A stretch of DNA of 64,000 bases, taken from the NCBI RefSeq assembly GCF_036417845.1, contig NC_089980.1:63424501-63488500 (forward strand), read 5' to 3'. The notes beneath the pieces are model-generated. The model saw only the letters and a program-made list of their open reading frames with translations, was not told the DNA's origin and did no database searches. Below are positions 49,021 through 62,692 of this stretch, one piece after another. A program made the position numbers and the translations under genes. Every line of letters starts with the position of its first letter. Within the stretch, counting starts at the first letter, position 1. The stretch comes from Apteryx mantelli (taxonomy: Eukaryota > Chordata > Aves > Apterygiformes > Apterygidae).

Positions 49021-51538
49021 TTTCCTTTCTTGGAAAGCGATGAATAAAATAGATTGTTGTAAATGGGAAATGGAAATAGACTGACAGGGTGGGAGAAACT
49101 TAATACTAATTTTAGAAAGACTGAGAATGAATATGTATACTTGTATTGTGACAAAGCTCAGTGGCAATACAGAAATAAATAGTTTGTTCTCTAAATCTTA
49201 CAGCTGAAGTTAATGGCTTACTATGGGGACTCTCTGATCACCTGTGCATAGTCACAGGACACACAGAACAGACTTTTAGGTGTTTGATGCTGCAGTTGTT
49301 CGTGGTACTTTGCTAACTGCACCAGTGACTGTGTTGCTGCTGAAATGTGCCTCTGATAAATTTACCCATGACTTTCTTCCCTCCTTCCCCTTCTCCCTCA
49401 GTGGTAGAAGATGACAGAGTGTGGTTTTAGTTTTCAGGGTAAAGGTTGTGGTTGCAGCCTTAGCTGATAAAGGCTTCCTTAGCTAAGGCCTGAAGGCTTT
49501 GACTAGTGGAGTGCCGTTCGCTTGCTCTGGACTGGTTGTGTGCCATCCTTCTCCTTTTCCCCTGAGGCAAAGTATCACCTCCTCACAGCCCTGCTTGGTT
49601 TGAGTGGGGAGAGCTGGGAGTGAATGGCTGCTCCTGTCTGCTGGAAACTCTTAATAAGGTCTGTTCAGATTGTGCATACGTATATATTTCATCCCATATT
49701 GTCGTACCTAAAACTGGGAATTAGGTAGTACCTTGCTGCTGTAGCTAGCGGAGAGGGAGGGAGAGATTCCTTCCACAAAGGATGTCTCCTTCAGGACTCT
49801 GGGTATTTTATATGTCAACATACAGGCTTTGGAGTGCTTTTGATGCTCTTACTGTTTTTACACTGCTTTCTCCCCAAACCCCAGAGTGTATGAGTAACCC
49901 CCAGAGACTTCTTTTGCTTTCATAGGAATGTTCTATGAAGCCTTAATAGAATCTAATAGGGGTGATACCAGCAGGATCTTGCAAATAGTTGTTACTCGGT
50001 GAAACACTGAAAAATGCCAAAATTCCCATTAACTTTGAACTTCTAAGGTTCAGTGCATTGCTGTGTCAGTGCCTTTATCAGGTAACACAGAAATTGTTGT
50101 AAAAACATGTAAAATATAATAAATTCCTCTTTTTATGGATTTTTTTTAAATCAACCTGTAGAATTGCACACAAGAATAACATTCAATAGGTTTCCATTTA
50201 TCCGCCTGTATATTCTAGATTGAAAAGATGTATATCAAAGGATACTTTCTTCTGAATTTCATAGGGATTTTTCATTAAAAAAAAAGAGATGTTTCTCTTC
50301 TTGGAGAGGGAAACTTACTCATATGTATAATAATTAATTTTATTTGTACTTTTTTGGTTTCTCATTTCACAAATGTATCTCAGCTACTGTTTCCCAGGTT
50401 TTTTGGTTGCCTTCTGGCATATGAAGGGTTAGGGGGAAGTGAGAAGTGTTTTGAAGATAGTGCATTGTCCTGCAGCAGTTCCCAAAGCTGCAGAGTGCTG
50501 ATAGTGCTGGGCTCTGAGCCTTTGTCTGTGCTGCTGCCCTGGTACCCATTGCCCCCATTAGCCCTTGCTGCTGTGTCTCTGCTGGCCGCTCTGGGTCGCC
50601 ACTGGACACCTGCTGCAGATCTTCAAGAAGCTGATCTACGTAAGAGCGGGAACATCAGTGCAGGAGGTAAAGACGTGAGACTTTCTTGTGCTCGCAGTAC
50701 AGTGTTTAGGTGGCAGTGGAGCTGCATCTTTAGGTGTTGTAGCTGACTGCAGTAGCTTGTACAGGAGTGGCTGTTGAGCATGTTTTATGGTAACTGTTAA
50801 TTCTGGAGTCACCTACCGGTAGCTGTTGGAAAACTTCCTGTTTCTCATGCAGCCCGTTAACTGCCAGATGAAGCCCAGGCTTCTCATTCTGTCCCCCCAG
50901 CAACAGAACGATACACACTATTAAGGCAGCTTAGATGTATTTCAAGTTGTAAACAACCACCAAGAACGGCTGCTCAGATGGGTTATGGACCCAACCCATC
51001 CTTCCCCCCGGGAAATGGGCCTGGCAAGGAAAGAGGAAGCCATGAGTCCTGTTCCTGCGCTGTGGAATTTGTGTGTGCTGTGACATAGCAGCCAAGAGCA
51101 GGTGCAGGGCTCCCATGGAAATGGAAATTCATCAGCGTTACATCCTATCGTTCAAAAACACAAATTGTTAGGAAAAAGGTAGGTTAGAGCCATGCATGTG
51201 CTGTCTGTTCTTTGTCCCAGATTCATTGTGACTTGTTTTATAAAGGTTTCCACAAATTGGCAGGAACCTTTTTTTGAAAAGAAATCCTTAACATTTGAAA
51301 TAAAAAAAATAAAATACAGAAGGCTCCTATGTCTTCTGTTAGCATCCTGTCTTGTGCTACTGAAAATAGAGATGGCGTAAGATATCTTGCATGAGTATGG
51401 TGCTGGTTGCATGTCATGACTGGGTTTTAAAGCTACGACTATAAACTAAATAATATATGTCTGGAAAACTTTTTAATGTGCTCCAGAAGTTTTCTGATTA
51501 TTTACACTTGAAATACTTGCTCCAGTATCTATGCTGGA

Positions 51539-51558
51539 GGGCAACACAAAGTGTTGCC

Positions 51559-51599
<41 letters not shown>

Positions 51600-51612
51600 C
51601 CTCCCTCCCCCC
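51539..51612. repeat. Perfect 9-bp stem-loop abutting a (CT)n tract
   Basis: GGGCAACAC-AAA-GTGTTGCCC is a perfect 9-bp inverted repeat with a 3-base loop (51539-51559). It is followed at once by about 50 bases of CT, CCTT and C-rich pyrimidine sequence that could adopt a triplex form. Confidence 0.8.
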
Positions 51613-53776
51613 ACTTCGGGATATAACAATAACTTTGAAAAAGAGTAACTAAAACTGTGGAGACTTTTGAAAGGTGTCACATTTTGTTATCTGTAATTAC
51701 TGTTGTTATTTCTCTTGCAGGATGAGTCAGTTGGTTAGTTACTGCCACACAGCCACATAAGTGCTATTTTAATACAACCAAATCTGTCAAGCACAGTATT
51801 ACTGAAACTCTTTGCATGCTGGAAGTGCTTGGCATCAGAGCCTTCTGTGCGAGCATTAAGATGATATTTGTATGTTATCCATAGAGCTCTAATAGCTGTA
51901 ATACTTGAAACAACGCATGTTCTTTTATTCACACAATAGCAAAGGCTGTACTATTACTATACTGTTAATCCACTTTTGAAAAGCGTGTTTTATGCTGACA
52001 CAAACCTGCTGTGTGAAAGAAGGTTTCAAAAGAGATTCTAGAAATTCTTTGTTACCCATCCAAAGTTGCTCTGGGTTTTCTAGGAGTGGGGGCTGAACTA
52101 ATTACCATTTTCCATCAAAATAAAACAGGTACTAGAAACATTACTTTGTGTTTCAGTTCCTGTCACTGCCTTTTCAGCATCATTCTCTTTAACATTGTCC
52201 TCTAGGCTCTTTTGTTTGCTTGCTGAAGTTCCAGAATTGTTTGGTCTACTAATTCAAAACATGTTTGTTGGGCCAGTGAAAAATCTTGTCATGTTGTGGT
52301 GAAATAAAACATTGTGAATAAAATTATGGGGTGTTAATGTCACACAGCATGACAAGTGCTTAACTAGAAGCTCACTATAGCAGTGTTACAAAGTGGAAGC
52401 CTAGAGAGGTACCATAAAAACCCTGCGGAAGAGCATGCTCCTTCTCTAGGAAGGAAAAGGTTCTTGGCTTTAGCATGACTGACAGGGGAGAAAGGTTAAG
52501 GAGGAACTGTACATCTACTTGTTCTCATCCTATAAGAAAATTTTTAAGTTGTTTTTTCTCCTCAGTAAAACAAGCCTTTCTTTGCAGACTTGTCTGGATG
52601 GGTAGAAGTTCAGAGAAGGGTTAACCCAGGCCTACTTGGAATGAGGCTACAAGAAGGGAGGCAGTGGAAAGGTAGCCAGTTTCCTCTTCACTGAGTCAAG
52701 GCATTAAAGGGACTTGGAAAGCTCCCAGAACCAGAAGGCAAAGAAGAAATGGAAACCAGTCGTATTCAACACTGCACTGCTTACAGAGGACTTTATAATT
52801 AAAGGATGTTGCCTTCCACTCCCATTATTGTTTGCAACTGTGAACTTTAATTTTGTTTTGGAGCTGGTGCTGACTTCATGTCTGCTGGGGCCAGGATAGA
52901 GAAGTGATCTTATGTATTTATGAGCTCACCTTCAAGTGACCGGATGCGGTTATTTGTTTTCTCCTTTTCCTGCTTTTTCTCACTTTCCTATTCCCTATTT
53001 TATGGTCTGAGCTATTGATGCATAATGTTTTCATATATTAAGTGTATAATTCAAGTCTTCTAGAAGAACTGAGGTGACATTTAAGCTGCAGTCCTTCTGA
53101 AAATTATTGAAGTGAGTTTGTTTCATGTTGACCTTAGCTTTGTTCTTCTCCAGGCTTTGTAGTACATAGGTGAGCACTAAAACATTTGATTTCTACTCAG
53201 TAGGCTTTTACTTAGCCTTCACTCTACTTTTCTTTTTCCACTGTAGTTTCAGCTGGTCTGTTTGGCTGGTCTTTTTATCTTACATGACAATAAGAAGGCT
53301 AGGGCAGGCAGCCAGTTGCTGTTGAATTATAATAGAGCCAGTGGTATGTACAAGATTTCATTACTGCTGTCAACACCAGAGTGAATAGAAGAGAGCACAT
53401 ACTCTAGGCAGAGAGCTGCTAGATAAATGGCCTATTGAATTCAGTAGTAGTAGGAATGAGACCATCTTCCCCTAATGAATGAGGTGGTTTATGGACAGAG
53501 TGTGAGTGTGTTGAACTCTTGAATTTGTTTAAAAAACTGAAAATCTTCTTTAGCCTTCTTCTAAGATTACTTTCTCCACAGCTACCACTTCTCTCTTGCT
53601 TATCAGTTTTTGTGGTTAACACATGGATTTCACATCCAATACATTAGATTATGGCAGAGGCCCTAGCCTCACTTTTAAAACTTCAGCTTAAAAAATATTC
53701 CTGCCATTCTAAAGCAAACTTCTTTGTGGACAGGTCCTGATGTGAAACTAACATGTTAATAATTCTCTCTCCATCT

Positions 53777-53784
53777 AGGTAAGA
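53777..53784 (+). other. Candidate recursive (zero-length-exon) splice site
   Basis: A branch-point-like CTAAC about 30 bases upstream, then TTCTCTCTCCATCTAG, directly joined to GTAAGA: a 3' splice site immediately followed by a 5' splice site, about 33 kb into intron 2. Such sites split very long vertebrate introns into steps. A 67-base purine tract begins 15 bases downstream. Chance occurrence cannot be excluded, because a similar motif at 17640 lies outside the gene. Confidence 0.25.
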
Positions 53785-53798
53785 AATGTACTTTGTTT

Positions 53799-53865
53799 AA
53801 AAAAAAAAAAGAAAAAAGAAAAAAAAAGAAAAAAAGGAAAAAAGGAAAAAAGAAAAAAAAGAAAA
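53799..53865 (+). repeat. A-rich polypurine tract
   Basis: 67 bases of pure purine made of A runs broken by single or paired Gs (A12 G A6 G and similar). Confidence 0.9.
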
Positions 53866-54798
53866 CCTTTAATAAAGCAGTAAATGTTTTCAGTGTATGT
53901 TCTTACTGAAGTGTTGGGTTTTTGAAGTAAAACTTGCTCTTGGATGAAACTGGTTTCACTAATGTGTGTTATCTAATTGATGCTGGCAAGAAAAACTCAA
54001 GAGTTCAGGTTCTTTGAAAGCTCTCTGGTGAATTAATATTTTCCCCTCATCCCCTCTAATGTCTTTAATGCTGAAATTCCAGGAGGAGTGGAGGCTCAGG
54101 GGGGTACTCAGCGTTGCTCTGACTTCTCTCACTGACTGCACCATTGAGGAATGGGAAGGGTAAAAGGGTTTAACCAAAATAGTTAATTCCTGAAACTTAC
54201 TTACTGCATTTGTATATGGGCCTTATCTTTCAGAAGGCAGGAGCTATGTGCTATGTGCGATGCAGGGGCTATGTGTATGTGGGATGAAGCATTGGATCAG
54301 CGGAAGGGCAGTCTCTTAAGCAATGCAAATCAGTCTCATTAGGACCTGAAGAAAGAGTTTAGGTGCCGTCTGTAATACGTTTAGCATATGTGCATGGCCT
54401 CCTGTTAATTTTCATTCTGTGTTCCCTAGAATTGGCAACATCTTTTTCTTTTGTGCTTGTAAATTGCTTGGCCCAACAAGGTTTGGATTTATATTTGCCA
54501 CTGCAAAATACATCGTTTGTTTGTTCATAAATATGTTTATGTGAATCCTGGTTTTAATACTTTATTTCCCTTCCCTATTGCTTTTGTTTTGTTGTACGGT
54601 CCACAGAAAAGTTTGGATACAAATGCCTAGTTTAGCCCTGTGAATGTATGGTTGTCTTTATTCATGGAAACAAAACGCTTTTGTGCAAATGTTTCAGGCT
54701 TCAACTATGAAGCATTCTTAAAATAGAAAAATCCAAAGTAAGACCAATTAACCAAAAAGGGCTGAAAGAAAAATCTTATTTTGATTTCCGTGCCCCCT

Positions 54799-54813
54799 CC
54801 CCCCCCCCCCCCC
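54799..54813 (+). repeat. C15 homopolymer
   Basis: 15 consecutive Cs on the sense strand, preceded by CCCCCT. Confidence 0.9.
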
Positions 54814-56363
54814 GGCTTTCCATATCTCTCTGGTATGTGACACAGTAAACCTTCCCAACTGAATATGCATAAAGAGATAAAAGCTGTATTTAGAACAGTT
54901 GCCTTATAGCACAATACACCAACACAGTAAGACAGGGATGCTATTTGTTTTGTCTGCTTTTAAAAAAAATACTTCTGTGTACAGCCCTTCTCTGGTTTTA
55001 ATGCTTGTATTTCCATGTTATTTTTAATCTTCTCTTGTATTACTTTTTTGTGACTAGTGGAAATCTATACAATTTAGTATCCTAAAATGGGTCATTTTGA
55101 ATCACATACACTTCATAACTTTGGAATCAAATTGAGAAAATTTTTTTAGTTCTGTAGTTAACAACAGTATATTGAAGGGTGAGGAACTGGATTCCCCTTC
55201 TCTGTTTGTGATAAAAGCAGTTTAAAGGCCCTCTTCTAAAATAACTGACGTACCCTTACGTTATTAAGCTTCTGCTTTACTATATTGTAGTGTGTTTTGT
55301 TTGCAATTACTGCCCAGTGGGAATAGCGTACCTAATCAGAATTTGTAATTGTTGCGTTGGCATGGAGGTTTATCTGCAGATCTTGCTTTTTATGCTGAAA
55401 TCTTGCATTACAATTTCCTTTTTTTAAAATACCAGTAAAAGATGTGGATGCTTACCTTGGCTGTTCAGGATTCACGTTCTGTCAAACATGTAGAAAAAGT
55501 GTTGCAGTAATGTTACTAGCTTTTTGCAAAGTTAATGTTAAATGCACAGGGAAATTGCTGGTGTCTTTCCTACTTTCTGTACATAGGCTTTAACTTGTGA
55601 ATTCTTTGAAAGCCTAGAAGTATTCTGTTTTCATAAGGATAGCGAAGTGGTGTATTCATCTGTGGGTATCTTTTATTTTTTTTATTTCTGATAAAAGTGT
55701 TAATTAGCTTTAGGTCTTTTATTGTTTATTTATAATCTTTAACTGTAAAAGGTTTGTTTTCTTGACTGGTTTGTCATTCACTCTGTGGCTGAATGTGTCA
55801 AAGTCTCTGAGGAAAACCAATGCTTCCCTCCCCCTCAAATCCCGGCATGCAGTTCTTGTGTGGGTATTAGTGTGTACTTCCTCTACATCTTCATTTTCCT
55901 GTTTTTAAACAGTAAGCTTGGTCATGAGTGTTCAAACAGCTCAAAAAATTGTATGGAAAAAGCACAAGCTTGCTATGCCTTGGAATACTGACACACAGAC
56001 TTGTTATTCTCTACTGGGTGAGTGCATGTTTAAATATATTTTTAAGGCTGTGATGGATAAAGGGATCTAGCCATGTGGGTCTGTTTACATCTTCTATACC
56101 TGATGCAAACTGTGCTTTTATTAACTTGGTTCAAGTTTGCTGAATCTAATAGCAGCAGGTTGTCAAAGACACGGCAGGAAACAGTTCGAAAGAGAGACTG
56201 TTTACGGTCTGTTTTTCTTGTGTGGCTCTACTCCATTGCAAGCACTGTGCAAATTGTGGCTGCTTAACATCTACAAGATCCACTTGGTAATGCTTTTGTC
56301 GTGGGTTTCCTTTTTACATACAGCATTCCCCCCTCTACCCCTACGGTGGTTCTGCCTATTTCT

Positions 56364-56400
56364 TCTTTTTTTTTTTTCTTTTTTTTTTTCCTCTCCCCTT
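56364..56400 (+). repeat. Polypyrimidine (T-rich) tract
   Basis: Near-pure T run with single Cs, ending in CCTCTCCCC. Confidence 0.85.
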
Positions 56401-57712
56401 TCTAAGAATATGTTCTTAAACTATGGAAAAACAAGTAAGACAGGATTGGAAGCCTAAATGTCTCTACTTCTCTGAAACTGTACAGTACGTTAGTGACTTC
56501 AATATTTAATTGTATTTATTCTCTACAGTTCTGCTTACCAAACTTTCTGAGACTGTTGGATGTACATACTTATAACAGTTCCAGCACCCCTCACAGTACA
56601 GCATATGATCATGATGGGATTTTTCTTTTGGTTCAAAACTGGGGAAAAGAGTAGTTAGTATGTGTGTGCATTCTAATTTTGGAATGTCCTGGGAGCAATA
56701 TTTCCTGTAATTTGGAAAGAATATTTATGGGGTTTGGGGAAGAAGAAATTGGAATGTTTCTTTTTCCTTTTCTTTCTTGCATCCCTTCTTACCCACCCTG
56801 GTTGAAATTTCACGGGCTCAGTAGTCCTCTGCTTCACGATGACCAGGGCCAAATAAGCTAGATTGGCGTGGTAAACAGGATTTGAAGATTCCAAATACTT
56901 GTGAATATGCTTAATAGACACAGTAATTGACAGATGGGGACTGATTATTTTGTGAATTGGTGTCAGGGCTTCATTGCAGAACCTACTGATCAGTAGATAA
57001 TTTGATCTTTTTTTTTTTGTACAAAGCTGGAGTCTGAATATAGATTTATAGAGCAAGAAAACAATTCACTTAAGACTTAGAAGCAGAATTACTAATTTTA
57101 AATAGAATAAAATGACAAGCTGAGACTCTGATCTTACTTATGCTTGCTTCTGGTAACACTGAAGTGGATTTGGATTGGATATATGCGAGTTTATACAAGA
57201 TCAGAACTTTCCTTTAAGGCCCAATCCAAACTCTGTCAAAGTTGACAAAAATGTCAAGAAAACTCATTATGATTAATGGATTTGCTTTTGTCGGTGACTT
57301 GCAGTTTTCACTAAAAGTACAGGTCTGAGAGAGATCTGATGTTCTGAATCTCTAGCATGCATTCAACCTGCTAGTTAGATACAACTTACTTTAGTTGACT
57401 TTCTTTTTAGAAAGTTAGAACTAGGAAAATGTCAGCTTGGTTTTTGTTTTTTGTTTTTAATCTTGGCACTTATTCAGAGGAAACTTTTGATCTGTGCTGT
57501 ATGTGGTGTCTTTTTTGAGAACTATTTCTGGGATTATTTTCTTCTTGTATGGGTGTTTGTTCTTAGGGAAGTTTAAACTTGGGAGAGGAGGTTAAGTGTT
57601 TTAACCAGCTATGCAATTAACTGGTGAACACTGCAGTTGTGAAACCTCCAAAAAATTTATTTGTGGAATAGCACGAGGTGTATCCCTCTGAGTCTTTCCT
57701 TTTCTGTCCTTC

Positions 57713-57847
57713 AGGTGTTTTTAGTAGGTAAGTGTCAGTGGGTGTACACAGCTAAGATTATGATGTTTGTTTGTATATGGATGATTTATTGTAAGGGTGC
57801 CTGTTCTAACTGGGGCCAGGCTAATGTATAAATTTTCCTAGGTAAGT
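57713..57847 (+). other. Cluster of back-to-back splice motifs
   Basis: A very strong acceptor tract TTTCCTTTTCTGTCCTTCAG (AG at 57713-57714) is followed 13 bases later by TAG|GTAAGTG (GT at 57728-57729). At 57840-57843 there is a second composite, TTTTCCTAG|GTAAGTT, with CTAAT-type sequence upstream. They may be recursive splice sites or a 13-nt micro-exon in phase with exon 2 (no stop when read from exon 2). Unproven. Confidence 0.2.
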
Positions 57848-57953
57848 TGCAGCTAGTTGCCTGTTCAAGTGCTTTATATGCAGGAGCAGGTAACTCTTTG
57901 TGATCAATTCTTAAGTCCTGTTTAACACTCTCTGAGCTGAGAGCTCTCTGTTT

Positions 57954-57980
57954 AAAAAAAAAAAATAATAATAAAAAAAA
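57954..57980 (+). repeat. A-rich run with TAA units
   Basis: A12, three AAT units and A8; a simple repeat. Confidence 0.85.
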
Positions 57981-58818
57981 TTGCAATGTATCAGCTATGA
58001 TACAAGTGCTTTTAAGCAAGTGGCAGGATTTTTCTGTGAAATTCTCTGCATTATAATGTTCCTAACTTTTCATAAACTGTAGGACTGTAGATCTGCTTTT
58101 TGGGGGCACTCCCGTCTGTGGGAGGGACTTTATATTCTTCCAGGGAAAGTTCTGATCCACATAAGAGGCAAACACGTTTTGGGCTATACATATATTTATA
58201 TTTATTTGAAACCTTTCCTCTCAGTTGCCTAATTGTTCAGATGGATGTCACCGTGTCACTTGAGGGAATGTTTCTTACCGTAGTTTAAGAGAGTAGAAAA
58301 AGCTGTCAGTTTTATGAAACCTTCTTAAAGAGGCTGCCCTTACAGCACTGTTCCTATAAAATGCCAACTCTTGAAGCCAGTTAGGCCCTCTGCAGTAACT
58401 GAATAATCTTTGTTGGCATCTTAGGAGTAGCCACTGCTTGTTTATTTTGCTAAATTTTCATGTAATTGTCACCAGAAGCAAAACAAATCAGTTCACTTTG
58501 TATTGCAAACATTGTTGTGCAAACCTTCCCCCCCAATTGATTAAAATTAGTCTTAATTTTTTTTATAGCAATAGGAAATAAGGACAGTGACATGAGCGAG
58601 GCATTTTGCAAACCAGTAGTTTAACAATGTCTCTTGAAATTGTGTTTAGCTTCTATTAGCATGTCCTTCTAGCTCTGATAGCCTCACTTTGAAAATCCCA
58701 GGAATGCTAGACTGTAAATTAAAAGCTTCCTTTCAGGTGAAAGCAATTTATCTATGTTGCCACAAGATATATGCACTGATAGCAGCTTGAAGTTATTTTG
58801 TCATGAGGCAAAAAGCTG

Positions 58819-58846
58819 TTATAATAATAATAATAATAATAATAAT
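58819..58846 (+). repeat. (TAA)n triplet repeat
   Basis: About nine perfect TAA/ATA units. Confidence 0.9.
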
Positions 58847-60889
58847 GTTTACTGTGTTGTTCATGTTCTTGTAAGCAGCTGCGAAGCCCTGAGTAGATTA
58901 GTTTGCTTAGTAGAGTTGTGCTGGAGCATCAGTTTCAAATGTGCTGTTTGGAACAACTCTGGCTCTTAAACACACAAAAATGTATATTTCATTTTTGGCA
59001 GCTGCAGATGATGAATCTATTTTGAAATAGCATAGTTCTAGATGAAATGCACAAGAACAGATAGTTTTCTCATTGCATAGTTGCCCTTTGAGTCTTCACA
59101 TGAACTGCTTCTAAGGTTCTGCAGGCCTCTTTTTTTTTTTTTCCTCTCCTTTTCCCTCTTTCCTCCTAACTGTCTCCTCTTTCTATGTATAGCATATTAT
59201 TAAATACATGTACTGAAAAAGTCTTATAGCACAGTAATTTTTGTAAGTAGCAGGGTTTTGGTGTATGGGTTTTGTCTGCTTTTGGTTTTGTTTTTGTGTG
59301 TTTTTTGGAAATAGCCTGTGCCCCTTTGCATTATGTCAGTGCAGTTGTCTCTGACTCACTTCTGCCATGTGGAGAAACTGAGTTTTCTCTAGCGGATGAA
59401 TAATCTGATGTTGGTTCACTTTTATGTTTTCACTGAAATGTTCTGACCCTTAACTTGAGGGTGCCGTATGCTTCCTGTTCTAGTCGCTTATGAATAGGAG
59501 AGGAACTGGCAGGAGCAGGGTCTGCTATGTGACCTAATTTGTACGGCGCCTGGGTGGAGCGCATTGTCATCTGCCCAAAGCGAGTGGCTGAGAAAATGAG
59601 TTGGAGTAATTCCCTAGTTGAGCCTTCCAGGGGGTAAAAAGTGCAGTAGTTTTGCTGGGAAGGAGTTGCGTTGTACTTTCACACTTAGCATGTGCTGAGG
59701 TGAATTTTCATCTGAACATTCAGAAAAGCATCAAAGTAAATGATGAAAGGGAATTTTCTTTAAAAATTCCTAGATAGAGTTTGTGGCTGATGAGTTCTGG
59801 TCTTTGTGGAGTGGAGTCAGGACTTCTCACATCCCTCCATTTAATGTATTATAAATAATTGTAGGTGTACGCTTCCATGTATTTTTTTTAAACTTAGGTT
59901 TATCTTCTGAATAAAATCATCTATTGAAGCTTAACTTTTTTGTGTATCTAAGCTGATTTGGTTGAGTAGGGGAAAGTCATTTTGAATAATGTAACTTTCA
60001 TATGATAAATGAAATCAGTAGCTGGGGAATGCTTGTGTGTAGCTTGAGAAAGATTAAATTTCTCAGATTAATTCCTTCAATGGTAGTAATTCATTTTGTA
60101 AAGCTGACGTTCTACAGCTTTTTTCGCTTGTGTCTACCCTGATCAAACCTAGCACGTAGCAATATTCACTAACAACTTTGTGATACTTGACAGTTAAAAG
60201 AGCATTTAGCATCGTTTGTACAGATGGAACCAGGATGCTTGTAACTATCTTGCTAAAATTTGCTAAAGCTTGGGTTTCATACTGCAGCTATGAAATATAT
60301 CTCCTTTTTATTGAGATGAAACGTTGTCCAGGCTTGCTTAACTGTTCTGGGTCTGATTTAACTTGAAATTAGGGCCTGAGGCATGCTAATTTGTAATATT
60401 ATAGATGCAGGGTTAAGTTTTATGCCTGGAATACGAAGTGGGCTGGGCAGATACTTGAACTGTGAACGTATTAGTAAAAGATCATGTATTTGCTATTGTT
60501 CTACTAAACTGTCTAAAACAGGGAATGCTTCCCCCTGCCCCCACCATCAGACTCGCTTGATAAAAAGATAGCGCATGCTGACCGGGCAGGTCACGTACCC
60601 TATCTATTCCCGCTTGTGTTGGTGGCTGCTTCCAGCTCCGTGCTTTTGTGGGACTGACCTTTTTGAGTGTCTGACCTCTGAACAAACACTTCAGGACCAC
60701 CTTCCTCAGGCAGCAACAGAGAATCATGCTTTGTGCGATGGGTTGGTGAAATGATGTAGCTTTTAACGTCACTTTTTTTTCCCCTCAGATATACCTTTTC
60801 CCTACTAGAATTGTAGAGCTCAATCATTTTAAGCTTCAGATTATTTTAAAAGGTTCTTATCAGGTTTAATAAGTTGTAAAATACAATTT

Positions 60890-60906
60890 TATATATATAT
60901 ATATAT
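60890..60906 (+). repeat. (TA)n repeat
   Basis: About eight TA units followed by a short T run. Confidence 0.85.
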
Positions 60907-61641
60907 TTTTTTTAAGCAATTAACAAAACACTTTGTACAGACCATTGAAATTAACTTCTACTTTAAGCTCAGCTATAATAAAATCAATATTTACTTGGCC
61001 TCTGTGACCATAATCTTTCTGTATATGTATATATATAGAAAATAAGTACTTCAGCTGCTGCATTTAAGGTAGTGAAGAGATAATCAAATCCATACTTCTT
61101 GAAAGTGAAACAGTAGATCCCTTCTAAATATAGGACTCTTCAAGCTACATTATCCCTCATACAGACAGACCACATACAGCATTTTGTCAAACTTCTGTCA
61201 GGCATACAATTCTCTAAAGAGAAAGTTAGTTGCTGCTTCCCCAGTTCTACCTCAGGAAGCAACTAAATAAGATTACGATCTTTCTAGTTCCTGAAATATA
61301 AACATGGAATTGAATATTTGAAAATTAATCTGTATAACTAAATAAAATCCTTTTTCTTTTCTCTGATTTTACTATGATACAGGTTTTAAATTGTTTGATC
61401 ATGAATTTAAATATAATGTGTTATCAATTCTTGTTGTAACTTTCCTTTCAATGTATGTTTTAAGCTTCTGCCTGCTCATAATAGTGTTTGAGATTGAAGA
61501 TTATATAGTGGAATTCTTAGAACTCTGTAAAAAATAAAATCCAGTCACTTGATGCCTCACCATCATTCCTCTAACTGTTGTCTTGAAATCTCATGTGAGC
61601 ATTCCTTATCTAATCTACAAAAAGTAACTCTAGTACCCTTT

Positions 61642-61656
61642 AAAAAAAAAAAAAAA
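61642..61656 (+). repeat. A15 homopolymer
   Basis: About 15 consecutive As. Confidence 0.85.
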
Positions 61657-62454
61657 TCAAGTGTGGGTTATACAGATAACTTTCTTGTGGGGACATGCCT
61701 CAGCCTTTCATTTAGCAATCTTGCATGCATGCACAGTCTCCCACAATAATGAAAGTCATTTGATAGTTTAGGAAAAATGAGAGAAAATGTTCATTAATAG
61801 ACTTCAATATCAAATGATGACTTACTGATAGTGTACTTTGCTGTAGTAAGCAGTAAATAGGATGGACTATTAAATGGCAGTAAATACTCTTTCTCCTTCT
61901 TTTGACCTGTAGACAAAACTAATTATATCAGTGTTAGCAGTAAGAGTTGCAAATGCTGATACATAGACAGAATTAAAACACTTGGAGCATACCATTTGCA
62001 TTTTTAGCTAATTCTAAAATGTGTTCGTTGCTGTCTTGCAAATAATCAAACAGTGTATTTTCCTATTTCAACTTCTGATACTAACCTACTATTGGAAGTA
62101 TTTTGGTATTTGAATGACTTAGTCATCAGTGACTGAGGAGAAAAACATGCCTGTTTTAACATACTCTTTTTATTGTTTTTTGTCTTTTGAAAGAGAAACC
62201 CAAAATATTGCTGGCAACACAATAGATGTTACCCTTCTGAGAGGTATTGTTTTAGCAATGAATGAATGTTAGAAAACAATCCTGTTAAATTTTTTGATCC
62301 TAACTGCACTAATATGAATGATTGCATGCAAAACCATAATATGCTTTCCTTGCGTGCACACAGCATCCATCATGGTGTGGTGTTTTTTTTTATTTAATTT
62401 CATGGCAGTAAAAATACCTTAAAGAGTTTTGTCCTCTGAAGTTATGCTGGATTC

Positions 62455-62457
<3 letters not shown>

Positions 62458-62490
<33 letters not shown>
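62458..62490 (+). repeat. (ATT)11 triplet repeat
   Basis: Eleven perfect ATT units. It is the reverse-complement class of the TAA repeat at 58819. Confidence 0.9.
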
Positions 62491-62664
62491 TTAATGGTCT
62501 GTTAAACTAGCTTGCTGTCTTATCTGATATTCTGTCCTGAGCTATGGGGAAACACTTTCTGCATAAACTGCAGCAAGGAAGCCTTACGGCAGTTAGTATA
62601 GTCATCACTGACTAGGCAGGACAGTTCTGCCATTCAGGCCAGAGCAGGGTGCCTATGGTTTGGG

Positions 62665-62692
62665 GTGTGTGTGTGGGGTGTGTGTGTGTGTT
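62665..62692 (+). repeat. (GT)n repeat with GGGG interruption
   Basis: Two GT stretches separated by GGGG. Confidence 0.85.

Noticed and set aside
49402..49438. 37-bp segment after a very strong pyrimidine tract
   Set aside because: All three frames contain a stop, including the one in phase with exon 2, and the donor (CAGG|GTAAAG) is only moderate.
50354..50746. 130-codon frame considered as utrophin exon 1B
   Set aside because: The frame opens at TTG and has no internal ATG, although donors at 50640 and 50667 are in phase 1.
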